Positions 17,567-26,699 of a stretch of 64,000 nucleotides of DNA are shown here, piece by piece; within the stretch, counting starts at the first letter, position 1; the number at the start of each line of letters is the position of its first letter. Made by a program: the position numbers and the translations under genes. The DNA comes from Lachnoclostridium sp. An169 (GTDB lineage: Bacteria > Bacillota > Clostridia > Lachnospirales > Lachnospiraceae): the NCBI RefSeq assembly GCF_002160525.1, contig NZ_NFKT01000018.1, forward strand, positions 1 to 64,000, written 5' to 3'. The notes beneath the pieces are model-generated. The model searched no databases. It worked only from the letters and a program-made list of their open reading frames with translations, and was not told where the DNA came from.

Positions 17567-18201
17567 AACTTATGATTGCGTCGGATATTCACGGCTCGGC
17601 ATTGTACTGTGAAAAGATGCTGAACGCCTGTGACAGAGAGGGGGCGGAAAGACTGCTGCTGCTCGGAGATATTCTCTACCACGGACCGCGCAATGATCTG
17701 CCCGAGGGCTATGCGCCGAAACAGGTGATCAGCATGCTCAATCCGCGGAAAGGGGAGATCCTCTGTGTGCGGGGCAACTGTGACACCGAGGTAGATCAGA
17801 TGGTTCTGGAATTCCCGATTATGGCGGACTATTGCTTTCTGGAACTGATGGCGGAAAGCACGACCGGACAAGGCAGGGCTGCCGGCGTGGAAGATGCACA
17901 GACAGGGCAGTGCATGCAGATGCTTCATGTATTTGCCACCCACGGGCACATTTATCATCCGCATCATATGCCGCCCATGAAGAACGGGGATATCCTGCTT
18001 AACGGGCATACCCATATTCCCGCCTGTGAGGAGATACTGGATATGGACGGAAACCGGTACTGGTACCTGAACCCGGGCTCGGTGTCTATTCCAAAAGAAG
18101 GATCTGCCCACAGTTATATGATCTATGAGAACGGGGAATTTATCTGGAAGAATCTTGAAGGGGAGGAGTACATGACATGGAAGACAGAATCGCGCTTCTG
18201 A
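17563..18201 (+). CDS. YfcE/MJ0936-type calcineurin-like phosphoesterase
   Basis: A 212-residue metallophosphoesterase. All metal-binding motifs are present: SDIHGS (about residues 7-12), LGDILYHG, RGNCD (about 69-73), THGHIYHP and NGHTHIP. E. coli YfcE is a phosphodiesterase of similar size with unknown natural substrate; the extra residues here lie around 95-120. The fold is shared with the SbcD/Mre11 nuclease, but the accessory domains of SbcD are missing. The start overlaps jetC by 4 bp (ATGA) and the end overlaps the NYN gene by 25 bp, so it is expressed as part of the Jet operon, in the place where jetD often stands. Confidence 0.85.
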   Translation: MKLMIASDIHGSALYCEKMLNACDREGAERLLLLGDILYHGPRNDLPEGYAPKQVISMLNPRKGEILCVRGNCDTEVDQMVLEFPIMADYCFLELMAESTTGQGRAAGVEDAQTGQCMQMLHVFATHGHIYHPHHMPPMKNGDILLNGHTHIPACEEILDMDGNRYWYLNPGSVSIPKEGSAHSYMIYENGEFIWKNLEGEEYMTWKTESRF

Positions 18202-19148
18202 TCGACGCGGATAATGTGTCCGCAAAATATATCAAGCCCATACTGGACGAGCTTTCCAAGTATGGCAATGTAACTTACAAGAGAATCTACGGGGACTGGA
18301 CAAAGACGAACAATGCGGGATGGAAGGAGGAACTTCTGCAGAATTCCATCACGCCGATTCAGCAGTTCAGCTACACCCACGGGAAAAATGCCACCGATTC
18401 CGCCATGATTATTGACGCCATGGATATGCTCTATCAGAGTGAACTGGAAGGATTCTGCCTCGTCTCCAGTGACAGTGACTTTACAAAACTTGCAAGCCGC
18501 CTGAGAGAGAGCGGAAAGACGGTGATCGGAATGGGGGAGGACAAAACGCCGATCCCCTTCCGCAAAGCCTGTGACATCTTCACCGTCCTGGAGCTTCTTC
18601 TGGAGGACAATATGGAGAAGGAAGACCGGGAGGAAAAGCCTGCCCAGCATCACGCGCAGGGCAAAGAACAGAAGAAAACTTCCGTGGCGGCCCCGACCAA
18701 GGATCAGATCGAGGAAGCGGTGGTCAAGATTATCACAGAGAATCAGAATGATGACAGGGAGACCGGACTGGGAGAGGTGGGAAGCCGCCTGGTGAAACTG
18801 TATCCGGACTTCGACGTAAGACGCTACGGGTACAGCCTGCTGTCCAAATTTCTGGAGACGCTGCCGAAGCTCAAGCTGATGCAGGAGGGCACCAAGGTAA
18901 CGGTAACGCTTTACGAAGACAAGAGTAAAAAGGAAATGCTGGAAGAGTATATCCTGCAGCAGATCATGAGCGCAGGAAGATACGGGATCTCCCTGGGCTC
19001 TCTGGGAAACCGGATCCGCACGAAGGACAGGAATTTCAAGGTGCGGGACTATGGTTATTCCCAGTTCAAGCAGTATATCCAGAGCTTTGACCAGGTAGAG
19101 CTGGTGGATGACGGGGAGCGGACGAGAGCCGTGTATGTGCCGGAGTGA
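18177..19148 (+). CDS. NYN-domain nuclease with tandem LOTUS/OST-HTH domains
   Basis: A 323-residue protein. Residues 1-140 form a NYN (PIN-like) nuclease domain with the acidic active site residues in LLIDADN (Asp10, Asp12), DSAMIIDAMDML and LVSSDSDFTKLA. A charged linker (about 145-175) leads to two OST-HTH/LOTUS-like domains at about 177-245 and 255-320, recognised from the repeated YPDFDVRRYGYSLLSKFLE and RNFKVRDYGYSQFKQYI segments. NYN domains usually cut RNA, and LOTUS domains bind RNA. GGGGAGGAG at 18160-18168 is the ribosome binding site, inside the phosphoesterase gene. It closes the Jet operon. Confidence 0.85.
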   Translation: MEDRIALLIDADNVSAKYIKPILDELSKYGNVTYKRIYGDWTKTNNAGWKEELLQNSITPIQQFSYTHGKNATDSAMIIDAMDMLYQSELEGFCLVSSDSDFTKLASRLRESGKTVIGMGEDKTPIPFRKACDIFTVLELLLEDNMEKEDREEKPAQHHAQGKEQKKTSVAAPTKDQIEEAVVKIITENQNDDRETGLGEVGSRLVKLYPDFDVRRYGYSLLSKFLETLPKLKLMQEGTKVTVTLYEDKSKKEMLEEYILQQIMSAGRYGISLGSLGNRIRTKDRNFKVRDYGYSQFKQYIQSFDQVELVDDGERTRAVYVPE

Positions 19149-19245
19149 GAGTGGCATAGGAAAAAGAGTGAGGCAGAGAGAAGGCGCGTGGGATGTATCT
19201 GCCAGGGAATATGTGATACGGGCATGAAAGAAAGGAACGGGAAAT

Positions 19246-19947
19246 ATGCTTCGGGTTGCTGTAGTAGAGGATGATGAGAAGAGCAGAAATCTTCTGCGGG
19301 ATATGATCGGACGTTATGCCGGAGAGCATCAGATGGAGATTAGGACCGATGAATTTGCTGACGGCAGAGAGATTGTGGAAAACTATACGCCGGATTATGA
19401 TATCCTTCTGTTTGATATCGAGATGCCGGGGCTGAGCGGAATGGAAGCGGCGGAGAAGATCCGGGAGACGGACCGGGATGTGGTCATGGTTTTTATCACG
19501 AACATGGCGCAGTACGCCATAAAAGGATATGAAGTGGATGCCCTTGACTTCATCCTGAAACCGGTCAGTTATGAGACTTTTTCCATGCGCTTTACCAGAG
19601 CGGCGGGACGGGTAAAGAACCGGGAAGGAAAACGGCTCACCATCAGTCTGCCGGACGGGACGAAATGGATTGACAGCCGGAAGATCTTCTATGTAGAAAC
19701 GCAGAACCGGATGCTGGTCTACCATACGGAGGACGGGGTCTTTTCCGTGCGCGGCGCTCTGAAAGACGTTCAGCGGGAACTGGAAGAGTGCCATTTTGTC
19801 AAATGCAACCAGTGCTATCTGGTAAACCTGAGATATGTAACTGAGATCCGCAAGAATGTGGCTGTGGTTGCCGGGGATGAACTGGAAATCAGTCGGAGAA
19901 ACCGCAATGCCTTTCTTGCGGCGGTGACAGATTTCCTGGGAAGCTGA
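19246..19947 (+). CDS. LytTR-family response regulator
   Basis: A 233-residue two-component response regulator. The receiver domain (about 1-120) has the acidic pair in VVEDDEKS, the phospho-acceptor Asp in LLFDIEMPGLSG and the conserved Lys in FILKPV. The C-terminal LytTR DNA-binding domain (about 130-230) includes IFYVETQNRMLVYHTEDG and CHFVKCNQCYLVNLRYV. It is followed by its GHKL sensor kinase. LytTR regulators bind pairs of short direct repeats about 21 bp apart; such a pair lies at 21461-21493 before the GH2 gene. Confidence 0.92.
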   Translation: MLRVAVVEDDEKSRNLLRDMIGRYAGEHQMEIRTDEFADGREIVENYTPDYDILLFDIEMPGLSGMEAAEKIRETDRDVVMVFITNMAQYAIKGYEVDALDFILKPVSYETFSMRFTRAAGRVKNREGKRLTISLPDGTKWIDSRKIFYVETQNRMLVYHTEDGVFSVRGALKDVQRELEECHFVKCNQCYLVNLRYVTEIRKNVAVVAGDELEISRRNRNAFLAAVTDFLGS

Positions 19948-20067
19948 TTCTGTGGAAGTGACATTTATAAATAAATGTCGGACGCGAAAAGGAAGAGCAG
20001 ATACGGGAAATATCTGATGCGGAAAGAATACCTGACACGGGAAATATCGGAGAAAAGAGGTGGAGTC

Positions 20068-21339
20068 ATGGAAAATCCGGCAGAGATTCAGCAATGTATT
20101 CTTTATGGGGCAGGACTGTGGGGAGCCTGCCTGGTTTTTCTGCTGCCTCTGGAGCGAAAACAGCATTTTGCGCTGCGGGTCTGTGCTTCGGCAGTGCTGA
20201 TCCCGGTCATGTCTCTCCTGTATTTTGTTTCAGACGGAATTCTTCAGGAGGAAATCCGGGCGGAAATTCTTCTGATTCTTGTCAGCTATGCGTCTGCTTC
20301 AGCAGTGTTCCGGGTATGCGTGAAGGTGCGGGGATTCGAGATGTGGTACTGTGGTGTATGGGGATTTGTCACGAATCTGCTGTTCCTGGAGTTCGGATGG
20401 ATGGTGGGCGGAAAAGCGGGATTTGTGCTGCAGGGGATTGTCTTCGTCCTGGGATACACGGTCATTGGATTTACGGGCGCCCGCTGGATGCCGGAAAAGG
20501 GACATTATACCATCGGACCGAGACAGATGATCTCTGCATGGGTGCTGTGCGCGATGGCGGCAACCGTGGGATTGCTTGCAAATCTGGGGATGACAATTCC
20601 GCCGGTGAGTGTGATGCTGCAGATTTACTGCGTGACGATTCTGTATCTGCAGAATACTCTGTTTAAGAAGAGCAGTATGAGGAAGGAACTGGATATGATT
20701 CATCTGCTCTGGCATCAGCAGAAAGAACAGTACCGGATATCCAGGGAGACGATTGATCTGATCAATCACAAATGCCACGATCTGAAGCACCAGGTCAGCG
20801 CCATGCGAACGATAAAGGATGCTGATGAGCGGGAGAAATACCTGCAGGAAGTTGAAAATTCCGTACAGATCTACAATGCAATTGTGAGGACGGGAAATGA
20901 AATACTGGATACGATTCTTACCGAAAAGAGCCTGCTCTGTGAGAACAGCGGAATTCACATTAACTGCGTTGCTGACGGAGCGCTGCTGTCTTTTATGAAT
21001 CCGGTAGATCTGTATACGCTTTTCGGAAATGCGATTGACAATGCCATCGAAGCGGTGAGGAAGATCGGTCGGAAGGAAAAGCGGGTGATTGACATTATGA
21101 TTTATGAGAGACAGAAGCTGATTGCGGTGCAGATTGTGAACCCTGTGGAAAACGAGATGAAATTCGAGGACGGGCTTCCGCTGACGACAAAGGCAAAAAA
21201 CGGATACCACGGATTCGGGATGAAGAGTATGAGGCATACGGTGGAGAAGTACGGCGGATATCTCAGATCGGAAGTGAAAGACGGATGTTTTTATCTGAAG
21301 ATTATGGTGCCGCAGAAGGAGGAAAGTACGGCGCTGTGA
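20068..21339 (+). CDS. GHKL-type sensor histidine kinase (AgrC/ComD class)
   Basis: A 423-residue membrane sensor. The first 200 residues form about six transmembrane segments. A short linker leads to the H-box NHKCHDLKHQVSAM (phospho-acceptor His in CHDLKHQ, about residue 236) and the N-box LFGNAIDNAIEAV (about 312-324), with GHKL ATP-binding features GFGMKSMR near the end. ATG 20068 is preferred because AGAGGTGGAG precedes it; an in-frame start at 19975 lacks a site. It pairs with the LytTR regulator upstream. The signal is unknown; no AgrB or peptide gene is beside it. Confidence 0.88.
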   Translation: MENPAEIQQCILYGAGLWGACLVFLLPLERKQHFALRVCASAVLIPVMSLLYFVSDGILQEEIRAEILLILVSYASASAVFRVCVKVRGFEMWYCGVWGFVTNLLFLEFGWMVGGKAGFVLQGIVFVLGYTVIGFTGARWMPEKGHYTIGPRQMISAWVLCAMAATVGLLANLGMTIPPVSVMLQIYCVTILYLQNTLFKKSSMRKELDMIHLLWHQQKEQYRISRETIDLINHKCHDLKHQVSAMRTIKDADEREKYLQEVENSVQIYNAIVRTGNEILDTILTEKSLLCENSGIHINCVADGALLSFMNPVDLYTLFGNAIDNAIEAVRKIGRKEKRVIDIMIYERQKLIAVQIVNPVENEMKFEDGLPLTTKAKNGYHGFGMKSMRHTVEKYGGYLRSEVKDGCFYLKIMVPQKEESTAL

Positions 21340-21385
21340 TGAAGCGGTTTGATTTTGAATGATAAATATAAACGGGAAAATGGCA

Positions 21386-21434
21386 GATCCCGCAGAGATG
21401 CTCATGTTGGAAAGCGTGGCATTCTGCGGGATTT
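21386..21434 (+). other. Stem-loop downstream of the kinase gene, with repeated arm
   Basis: ATCCCGCAGAGATGC (about 21387-21401) can pair with GCATTCTGCGGGAT (about 21419-21432). GGCATTCTGCGG recurs at 21447, 29 bp after the first copy. There is no strong T run, so it may be a weak terminator or part of the regulatory region before the GH2 gene. Confidence 0.45.
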
Positions 21435-21460
21435 TGCTGTTGGAGAGGCATTCTGCGGAA

Positions 21461-21493
21461 CCACTTATTCAACAGGAACGACCACTTATTCAA
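21461..21493 (+). promoter_or_regulatory. Candidate LytTR binding site: two direct repeats 21 bp apart
   Basis: ACCACTTATTCAA occurs twice, at about 21460-21472 and 21481-21493, with exactly 21 bp between equivalent bases (two helical turns). This spacing is characteristic of LytTR-family sites. The second copy ends 6 bp before the -35 of the GH2 promoter, the usual position for activation. Confidence 0.6.
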
Positions 21494-21499
21494 AGTATA

Positions 21500-21528
21500 T
21501 TGTATTTGTGCAAAACAGACGATATAAT
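21500..21528 (+). promoter_or_regulatory. Promoter of the GH2-GH3-GPH operon
   Basis: TTGTAT (21500-21505), a 17-bp spacer and a perfect TATAAT (21523-21528) precede the GH2 start by 84 bp. The -35 is imperfect, which fits activator dependence. Confidence 0.7.
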
Positions 21529-21611
21529 GAGCTTTACGAATATGAAAAACAGAAGATTAAACAAAAAATATTACTGGTACAGATATAAAAAATATATATG
21601 GAGCGGCTGTT

Positions 21612-23549
21612 ATGGAGAAAAAAGAATTGAGAAAAAGCATCAAACTGAATCAGGGGTGGAGGTTTACCGGACCGTCAGGACGGGAGGAAGCGGTTAATCT
21701 GCCGCACACCTGGAATGCGAAAGACGGTCAGGACGGCGGAAACGACTATTACAGGGGAACCTGTCATTACCGGACAGAGTTTGCAGAGCCGGAGTTTGAC
21801 CGGGAGAGGGAAGTGGTCTATCTGGAGTTCCGCGGAGTCAATGCAACGGCGGACGTGGAGCTTAACGGACAGAAGGTTATGCACCATGACGGTGGTTACT
21901 CAACATTCCGAAAAGATATTACAGAGTTTCTTGAGAAAGAAAATGAAATACGCGTAGCTGTGGATAACAGTGTGAATGACCGGGTTTATCCGCAGAAAGC
22001 AGATTTTACTTTTTATGGGGGAATCTACCGCGATGTTTATCTGCGGATTGTGCCGAAAGATCATTTCGACCTGGACTACTACGGCGGTGAAGGCGTCAGG
22101 ATTACTCCCCGGGTAAAAGGGAAGGACGCGGTTGTACGGGTGGAGAGCTGCTGTAAAGTTCCGGACGCCCGCATAAAAGTGACGATACTCGATGCCTGTG
22201 GGAGAACGGCTGCTGAGTCGGAAGGAGCAGATGCAGAAGCGGTAATCACGAATGTACATCTCTGGGACGGCGTGAAAGATCCTTATATGTATACGGCACT
22301 TGTGCGGCTTCTCAAAGACGGGGCGGCAGTGGATGAAGTCAGCGTGCCCTTTGGCGTGAGAACCTTTTCCGTGGATCCGAAGAAAGGCTTCTTCCTGAAC
22401 GGACGCCCGTATCCGCTTCACGGAGTTTCCAGACATCAGGACAGAAAAGGAATAGGAAATGCCCTGACTGAGAGACAGCACGAGGAAGACATGGAGATGA
22501 TCCGGGAGATCGGGGCGAATACAATCCGGTTGGCGCATTATCAGCATGATCAGTATTTTTACGACCTGTGCGACCGGTACGGTATGATTGTGTGGGCTGA
22601 GATCCCGTATATTTCCGAGCATATGCCGAACGGAAGAGAGAACACGATAAGCCAGATGAAAGAGCTGATCGTGCAGAATTACAATCACCCGAGCATCGTT
22701 ACATGGGGAATCTCCAACGAGATCACGATCTCCACAAAGGATAAAAAGGACATGATGGAGAACCACAGAGAGTTGAACGATCTGTGCCACAGTATGGATC
22801 CCGGAAGACCGACCACCCTGGCATGTTATGCAATGTGCGGACCGTTTAACCCGGTCGCGCATGTGACCGACCTGGTCAGCTGGAATCTGTATCTGGGATG
22901 GTATGTACCGGGCCTTTTCCTGAACGACTGGTGGATCAGTTTCTTCCATAAAGTATATCCGAACCGGTGCCTGGGCTTCTCCGAATATGGATGTGAGGGA
23001 ATGCCGAACCTGCATTCTTCCACTCCGCACCGTGGGGACCACACAGAGGAATACCAGTGCATTTACCACGAATTTATGCTGAAATGCTTTGAGAGACATC
23101 CCTATATGTGGAGCACGCATGTGTGGAATATGTTCGATTTCGCGGCGGATGCCCGGGACCAGGGCGGCGAGCCGGGAATGAACCACAAAGGACTTGTGAC
23201 ATTTGACAGAAAGATAAAAAAGGACAGCTTCTATATTTATAAGGCATACTGGAGCGATGAGCCTTTCGTGCATCTGTGCGGAAAACGTTATGTGAACAGA
23301 GCAGAAAGTGAAACTACAATAAAAGTTTACAGCAACTGCAGGGAGATCGAGCTGTATCAGAACGGCAGACTGCTGGAGAAAAAGACAGGAGAAAAAGTAT
23401 TTGAGTTCCGGGTAAAGCTGGAAGCAGAGAACGAGATCCGTGTGGTGTCGGGAGAGTACAGCGATACCATGACAGTCAGAAAAGTGGCTGCACCGGATCC
23501 GGCATATCAGCTGCCGAAAAAGAAGGGGAAGAGCGCAAACTGGGTGTAA
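21612..23549 (+). CDS. Glycoside hydrolase family 2 enzyme (beta-galactosidase type)
   Basis: A 645-residue cytoplasmic GH2 enzyme with no signal peptide. The N-terminal sugar-binding jelly-roll domain (LNQGWRFTG, PHTWN), an immunoglobulin-like domain (about 190-260) and a TIM barrel from about 265 follow in the usual order. The barrel begins LNGRPYPLHGVSRHQD. The acid/base Glu is in GISNEIT (about residue 370) and the nucleophile Glu is in GFSEYGCEG (about 458). The HQD motif and the C terminus fit compact beta-galactosidases, but related beta-glucuronidases look similar. It heads a GH2-GH3-GPH operon for uptake and cleavage of a beta-linked glycan or glycoside. Confidence 0.85.
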   Translation: MEKKELRKSIKLNQGWRFTGPSGREEAVNLPHTWNAKDGQDGGNDYYRGTCHYRTEFAEPEFDREREVVYLEFRGVNATADVELNGQKVMHHDGGYSTFRKDITEFLEKENEIRVAVDNSVNDRVYPQKADFTFYGGIYRDVYLRIVPKDHFDLDYYGGEGVRITPRVKGKDAVVRVESCCKVPDARIKVTILDACGRTAAESEGADAEAVITNVHLWDGVKDPYMYTALVRLLKDGAAVDEVSVPFGVRTFSVDPKKGFFLNGRPYPLHGVSRHQDRKGIGNALTERQHEEDMEMIREIGANTIRLAHYQHDQYFYDLCDRYGMIVWAEIPYISEHMPNGRENTISQMKELIVQNYNHPSIVTWGISNEITISTKDKKDMMENHRELNDLCHSMDPGRPTTLACYAMCGPFNPVAHVTDLVSWNLYLGWYVPGLFLNDWWISFFHKVYPNRCLGFSEYGCEGMPNLHSSTPHRGDHTEEYQCIYHEFMLKCFERHPYMWSTHVWNMFDFAADARDQGGEPGMNHKGLVTFDRKIKKDSFYIYKAYWSDEPFVHLCGKRYVNRAESETTIKVYSNCREIELYQNGRLLEKKTGEKVFEFRVKLEAENEIRVVSGEYSDTMTVRKVAAPDPAYQLPKKKGKSANWV

Positions 23550-23560
23550 ACCAGGGGGCA

Positions 23561-23632
23561 GCTCCTCCTGTTTTTAGAGGAGCAGAGGGCAGACTTAATA
23601 AGATGCTATCCTGCTGTCCATACGGCGGGATG
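23561..23632 (+). other. Two stem-loops between the GH2 and GH3 genes
   Basis: GCTCCTC (23561-23567)/GAGGAGC (23577-23583) forms a hairpin with T residues in its loop. ATCCTGCTG/CGGCGGGAT (about 23609-23632) forms a second. Neither has a following T tract. They may stabilise or process the operon mRNA. Confidence 0.4.
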
Positions 23633-23706
23633 CTATAAAAAGTCCGTTCTGACATTTATGGGAATGGCAGGAGCGGCAAAGTATCAAATACCAGGAGGAT
23701 AACTGT

Positions 23707-26697
23707 ATGGAGAAAAAGAAAAAGCCCGGTGTTGGAAAATGGGGGATTCTGACAGGAATATCGGCTGTTCTGCTGATTGCCGTAATCATCGGTACAACCA
23801 TAGCCTTTCAGTATGCGACAACCATTAACGTGGCACTGAATGTATCTACCTACCGGATCGTAGAAGGAGAATCCGATACAGATACAGAGTATTTCAAGAG
23901 TGATTTTTCTTCAGATGAAGAAAGACAGGCTTACGAGGAGGAACTGTGCGCCACTCTGGAAGAGGAAGGCGCAGCGCTGCTGAAAAATGATAACGAAGCG
24001 CTGCCTCTGGCGGAAGGGGCAAAGGTCAGCCTTTTCGCACACGGTTCCGTTGATCTTATGTACGGCGGCACAGGTTCGGGATCTGTTGATACGGCAAATG
24101 CCCCGTCTCTGCAGGATGCGCTTACAGATAACGGAATCGAAGTAAACGGGACGCTCTGGGACTTCTATTCATCCGATGAGATTATGGAGAATTACAGCAG
24201 AGTTACCCCGGATGCGATTTCCGATACACTGGAAGCAAACACACAGTATGCGGTGAACGAGGTGCCGTGGAGTGAAGTGGAAACGGCAGCATCCGACAGC
24301 TTTGCAGAGTACGGTGATGCGGCAATCGTTGTCCTGTCCCGTTCCGGCGGCGAGGGAGCTGATCTCCCGAGCGGAAATAACGGTACGGATGCGGATTATA
24401 TTTCAGGATCCGAGGGAAGCGGAAACTATCTTGAGCTTTCCCAGGAAGAACTGGATATGATGGCAGGACTCAAAGAACTGAAGGATGAAGGTGTTTTTGA
24501 CAGTATTATTGTACTGCTGAATTCTTCCAATGCGATTGAACTTGATTTTCTCAGCCGGGAGATCTGCGGAGTGGACTATGGCGTTGACGCCTGTATGTGG
24601 ATCGGCGATGTGGGACAGACCGGAATTAACGGCGTCGCAAGCCTGCTGGCAGGCGAGGTCAGCCCGTCCGGAAGTATTGTGGACACGTTCTGTTATGACA
24701 ATATGACGAATCCTGCAATGTATAATTTCTATTCCCAGGCTTACGCGAATGCGGAAGATTATGAGCTTCTTACGGACGGCCCGGATGTTCAGGGAATGTA
24801 TTCCACATATCAGGAAGGCATCTATCTCGGATACCGTTATTATGAGACACGCTATGAAGATGCTGTTATGGGAACCGGAAATGCGGGGGACTACGACTAT
24901 AACACAACTGTCGCGTACCCGTTCGGTTACGGAATAAGCTACACAGACTTTTCTTACAGCGATTTCCAGGTGACAGAGTCCGAAGATGGCTTCGATGTTA
25001 CTGTGACAGTGACAAATACCGGAGATACATATTCGGGAAAGAAAACGGTTCAGGTATATTTCCAGTCTCCTTACACAGACTATGACAGGGCGAACGGAAT
25101 CGAAAAGGCATCTGTCGAGCTGTGCGGTTTTGACAAGACGGAGAGTCTTGCGCCGGGAGCATCAGAGACGGTTACGATTCATGTGGATCTGACAGAGCTT
25201 CGTACATATGATTCCAACAATGCGCAGACCTACATTCTGGATGCAGGCGACTACTATTTCACAGTTGCCGACGGAGCGCATGAAGCTGTAAATAACATTC
25301 TTGCGGCGAAAGGTTATTCACCGGAGAATTCATCCGCTATGGATGCGGAAGGCAGCGCGGATATGACCTACAGATGGAACAATCCGGAACTTGATACGAC
25401 TGTTTTCTCGACTTCCGAAGCTACCGGAGCCGAGATTACAAATCTTTTTGACGAGGCGGACCCGAACAAGAGCAGCGATGCTCCGGGCGAAGTTACATGG
25501 CTGTCACGTACAGACTGGGAGGGAACTTTCCCGACATCGCCGGCAGTTCTGACTGCAAACGAGACGATGGCGGAGTCCCTTGAGTTTACACAGTACAGTC
25601 CGGAAGACTATGAGGCGCCGGAGATGCCGACTCTTGAGGCAGACAACGGACTGACCCTGGCTTCTCTGATCGGAGCGGACTATGATGACGAGATGTGGGA
25701 TGAACTTCTGGATCAGCTTACCTTTGAGGAAATGGTTCAGACAATCACCCTCGGCTTCCATAATACAGCGGCAATTCCGTCAATCGGAAAGGCAGCTACC
25801 AAGGATGAGAACGGTCCGCAGGGACTGACAGCGGCGCTGACAGGCGGTGAGTCTGCAATGTGCTATACTTCGGAAGATATTATGGCAGCTACATTTAATA
25901 CAGATCTGCTGAACGACGTGGGAAGATGCATCGGTGAAGACTGTCTTGCAATGGGATATTCGGGACTGTACGGACCGGGTGTCAATATGCATCGTACTGC
26001 TTATTCAGGAAGAAACTTTGAATATTATTCAGAGGATCCGTTTATCTCCGGTACAATCTGCGCAGCAGAGGTACAGGGAATCCAGTCAAAGGGCGTATAT
26101 GTATATCTGAAGCATGTGGCGCTGAATGATTCGGAATCAAGCCGGAGAGGTGTGAATACATGGCTGAACGAGCAGACAGCCCGTGAGATTTATCTGGAAG
26201 TGGCGGACAAAGCTGTTATCGACGGTGGCGCATGGTGTACAATGAGCGGATTTAACCGCTGGGGAACCAAGTGGTGCGGCGAATACACAGCGCTTCAGAC
26301 AGATTATCTGCGCGGAGAGCTCGGTATGCGTGGAATGAGCATTACCGATTATTCGGGATCCAGCAAGTATATGGATCTTGCGGACGGCCTGATTGCAGGA
26401 ACAGATATCTGGGACAGCCCGGACGCGACCATTCACACGGCAAATGCATATGAGTATGAAGATGACGCCTTCATTGTATCTGAAATGAGAGAGGCAATGC
26501 ACAACATTCTTTATACAGTAGTGAACAGCAATGCAATGAACGGCCTGTCTGAGGCAGACCGGCTTGAGTCTGTGACGCCGTGGTGGCAGACTGCACTGTA
26601 TGCGGCAATCGCAGTATTCGCAGTTCTGACAGTGTTAAGCGGTGTGATGCTTGTACGTGCGGTACGGCGTAAGAAAGCCGGAACAGAGGTGAAATAG
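23707..26697 (+). CDS. Membrane-anchored GH3 beta-glucosidase-type enzyme with permuted domain order
   Basis: A 996-residue GH3 enzyme. It has an N-terminal membrane segment (about 11-37, GILTGISAVLLIAVIIGTTI) and a second at the C terminus (about 956-982) followed by basic residues. The alpha/beta sandwich domain (LLKNDNEALPLAEGAKVSLF, about 98-117) comes first, then a fibronectin-III-like domain, and the TIM barrel comes last, with LKHVALNDSESSR (about 801-813) and nucleophile Asp in SITDYSG (about 881). This reverses the common GH3 order; such reversal is known in some rumen Clostridia enzymes. A strong AGGAGG precedes the ATG. It would hydrolyse beta-glycosides outside the membrane. Confidence 0.85.
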   Translation: MEKKKKPGVGKWGILTGISAVLLIAVIIGTTIAFQYATTINVALNVSTYRIVEGESDTDTEYFKSDFSSDEERQAYEEELCATLEEEGAALLKNDNEALPLAEGAKVSLFAHGSVDLMYGGTGSGSVDTANAPSLQDALTDNGIEVNGTLWDFYSSDEIMENYSRVTPDAISDTLEANTQYAVNEVPWSEVETAASDSFAEYGDAAIVVLSRSGGEGADLPSGNNGTDADYISGSEGSGNYLELSQEELDMMAGLKELKDEGVFDSIIVLLNSSNAIELDFLSREICGVDYGVDACMWIGDVGQTGINGVASLLAGEVSPSGSIVDTFCYDNMTNPAMYNFYSQAYANAEDYELLTDGPDVQGMYSTYQEGIYLGYRYYETRYEDAVMGTGNAGDYDYNTTVAYPFGYGISYTDFSYSDFQVTESEDGFDVTVTVTNTGDTYSGKKTVQVYFQSPYTDYDRANGIEKASVELCGFDKTESLAPGASETVTIHVDLTELRTYDSNNAQTYILDAGDYYFTVADGAHEAVNNILAAKGYSPENSSAMDAEGSADMTYRWNNPELDTTVFSTSEATGAEITNLFDEADPNKSSDAPGEVTWLSRTDWEGTFPTSPAVLTANETMAESLEFTQYSPEDYEAPEMPTLEADNGLTLASLIGADYDDEMWDELLDQLTFEEMVQTITLGFHNTAAIPSIGKAATKDENGPQGLTAALTGGESAMCYTSEDIMAATFNTDLLNDVGRCIGEDCLAMGYSGLYGPGVNMHRTAYSGRNFEYYSEDPFISGTICAAEVQGIQSKGVYVYLKHVALNDSESSRRGVNTWLNEQTAREIYLEVADKAVIDGGAWCTMSGFNRWGTKWCGEYTALQTDYLRGELGMRGMSITDYSGSSKYMDLADGLIAGTDIWDSPDATIHTANAYEYEDDAFIVSEMREAMHNILYTVVNSNAMNGLSEADRLESVTPWWQTALYAAIAVFAVLTVLSGVMLVRAVRRKKAGTEVK

Positions 26698-26699
26698 GA

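Noticed and set aside
21349..21588. A 79-codon ORF before the GH2 gene
   Set aside because: It runs across the kinase stem-loop, the direct repeats and the promoter, has no ribosome binding site and resembles nothing.
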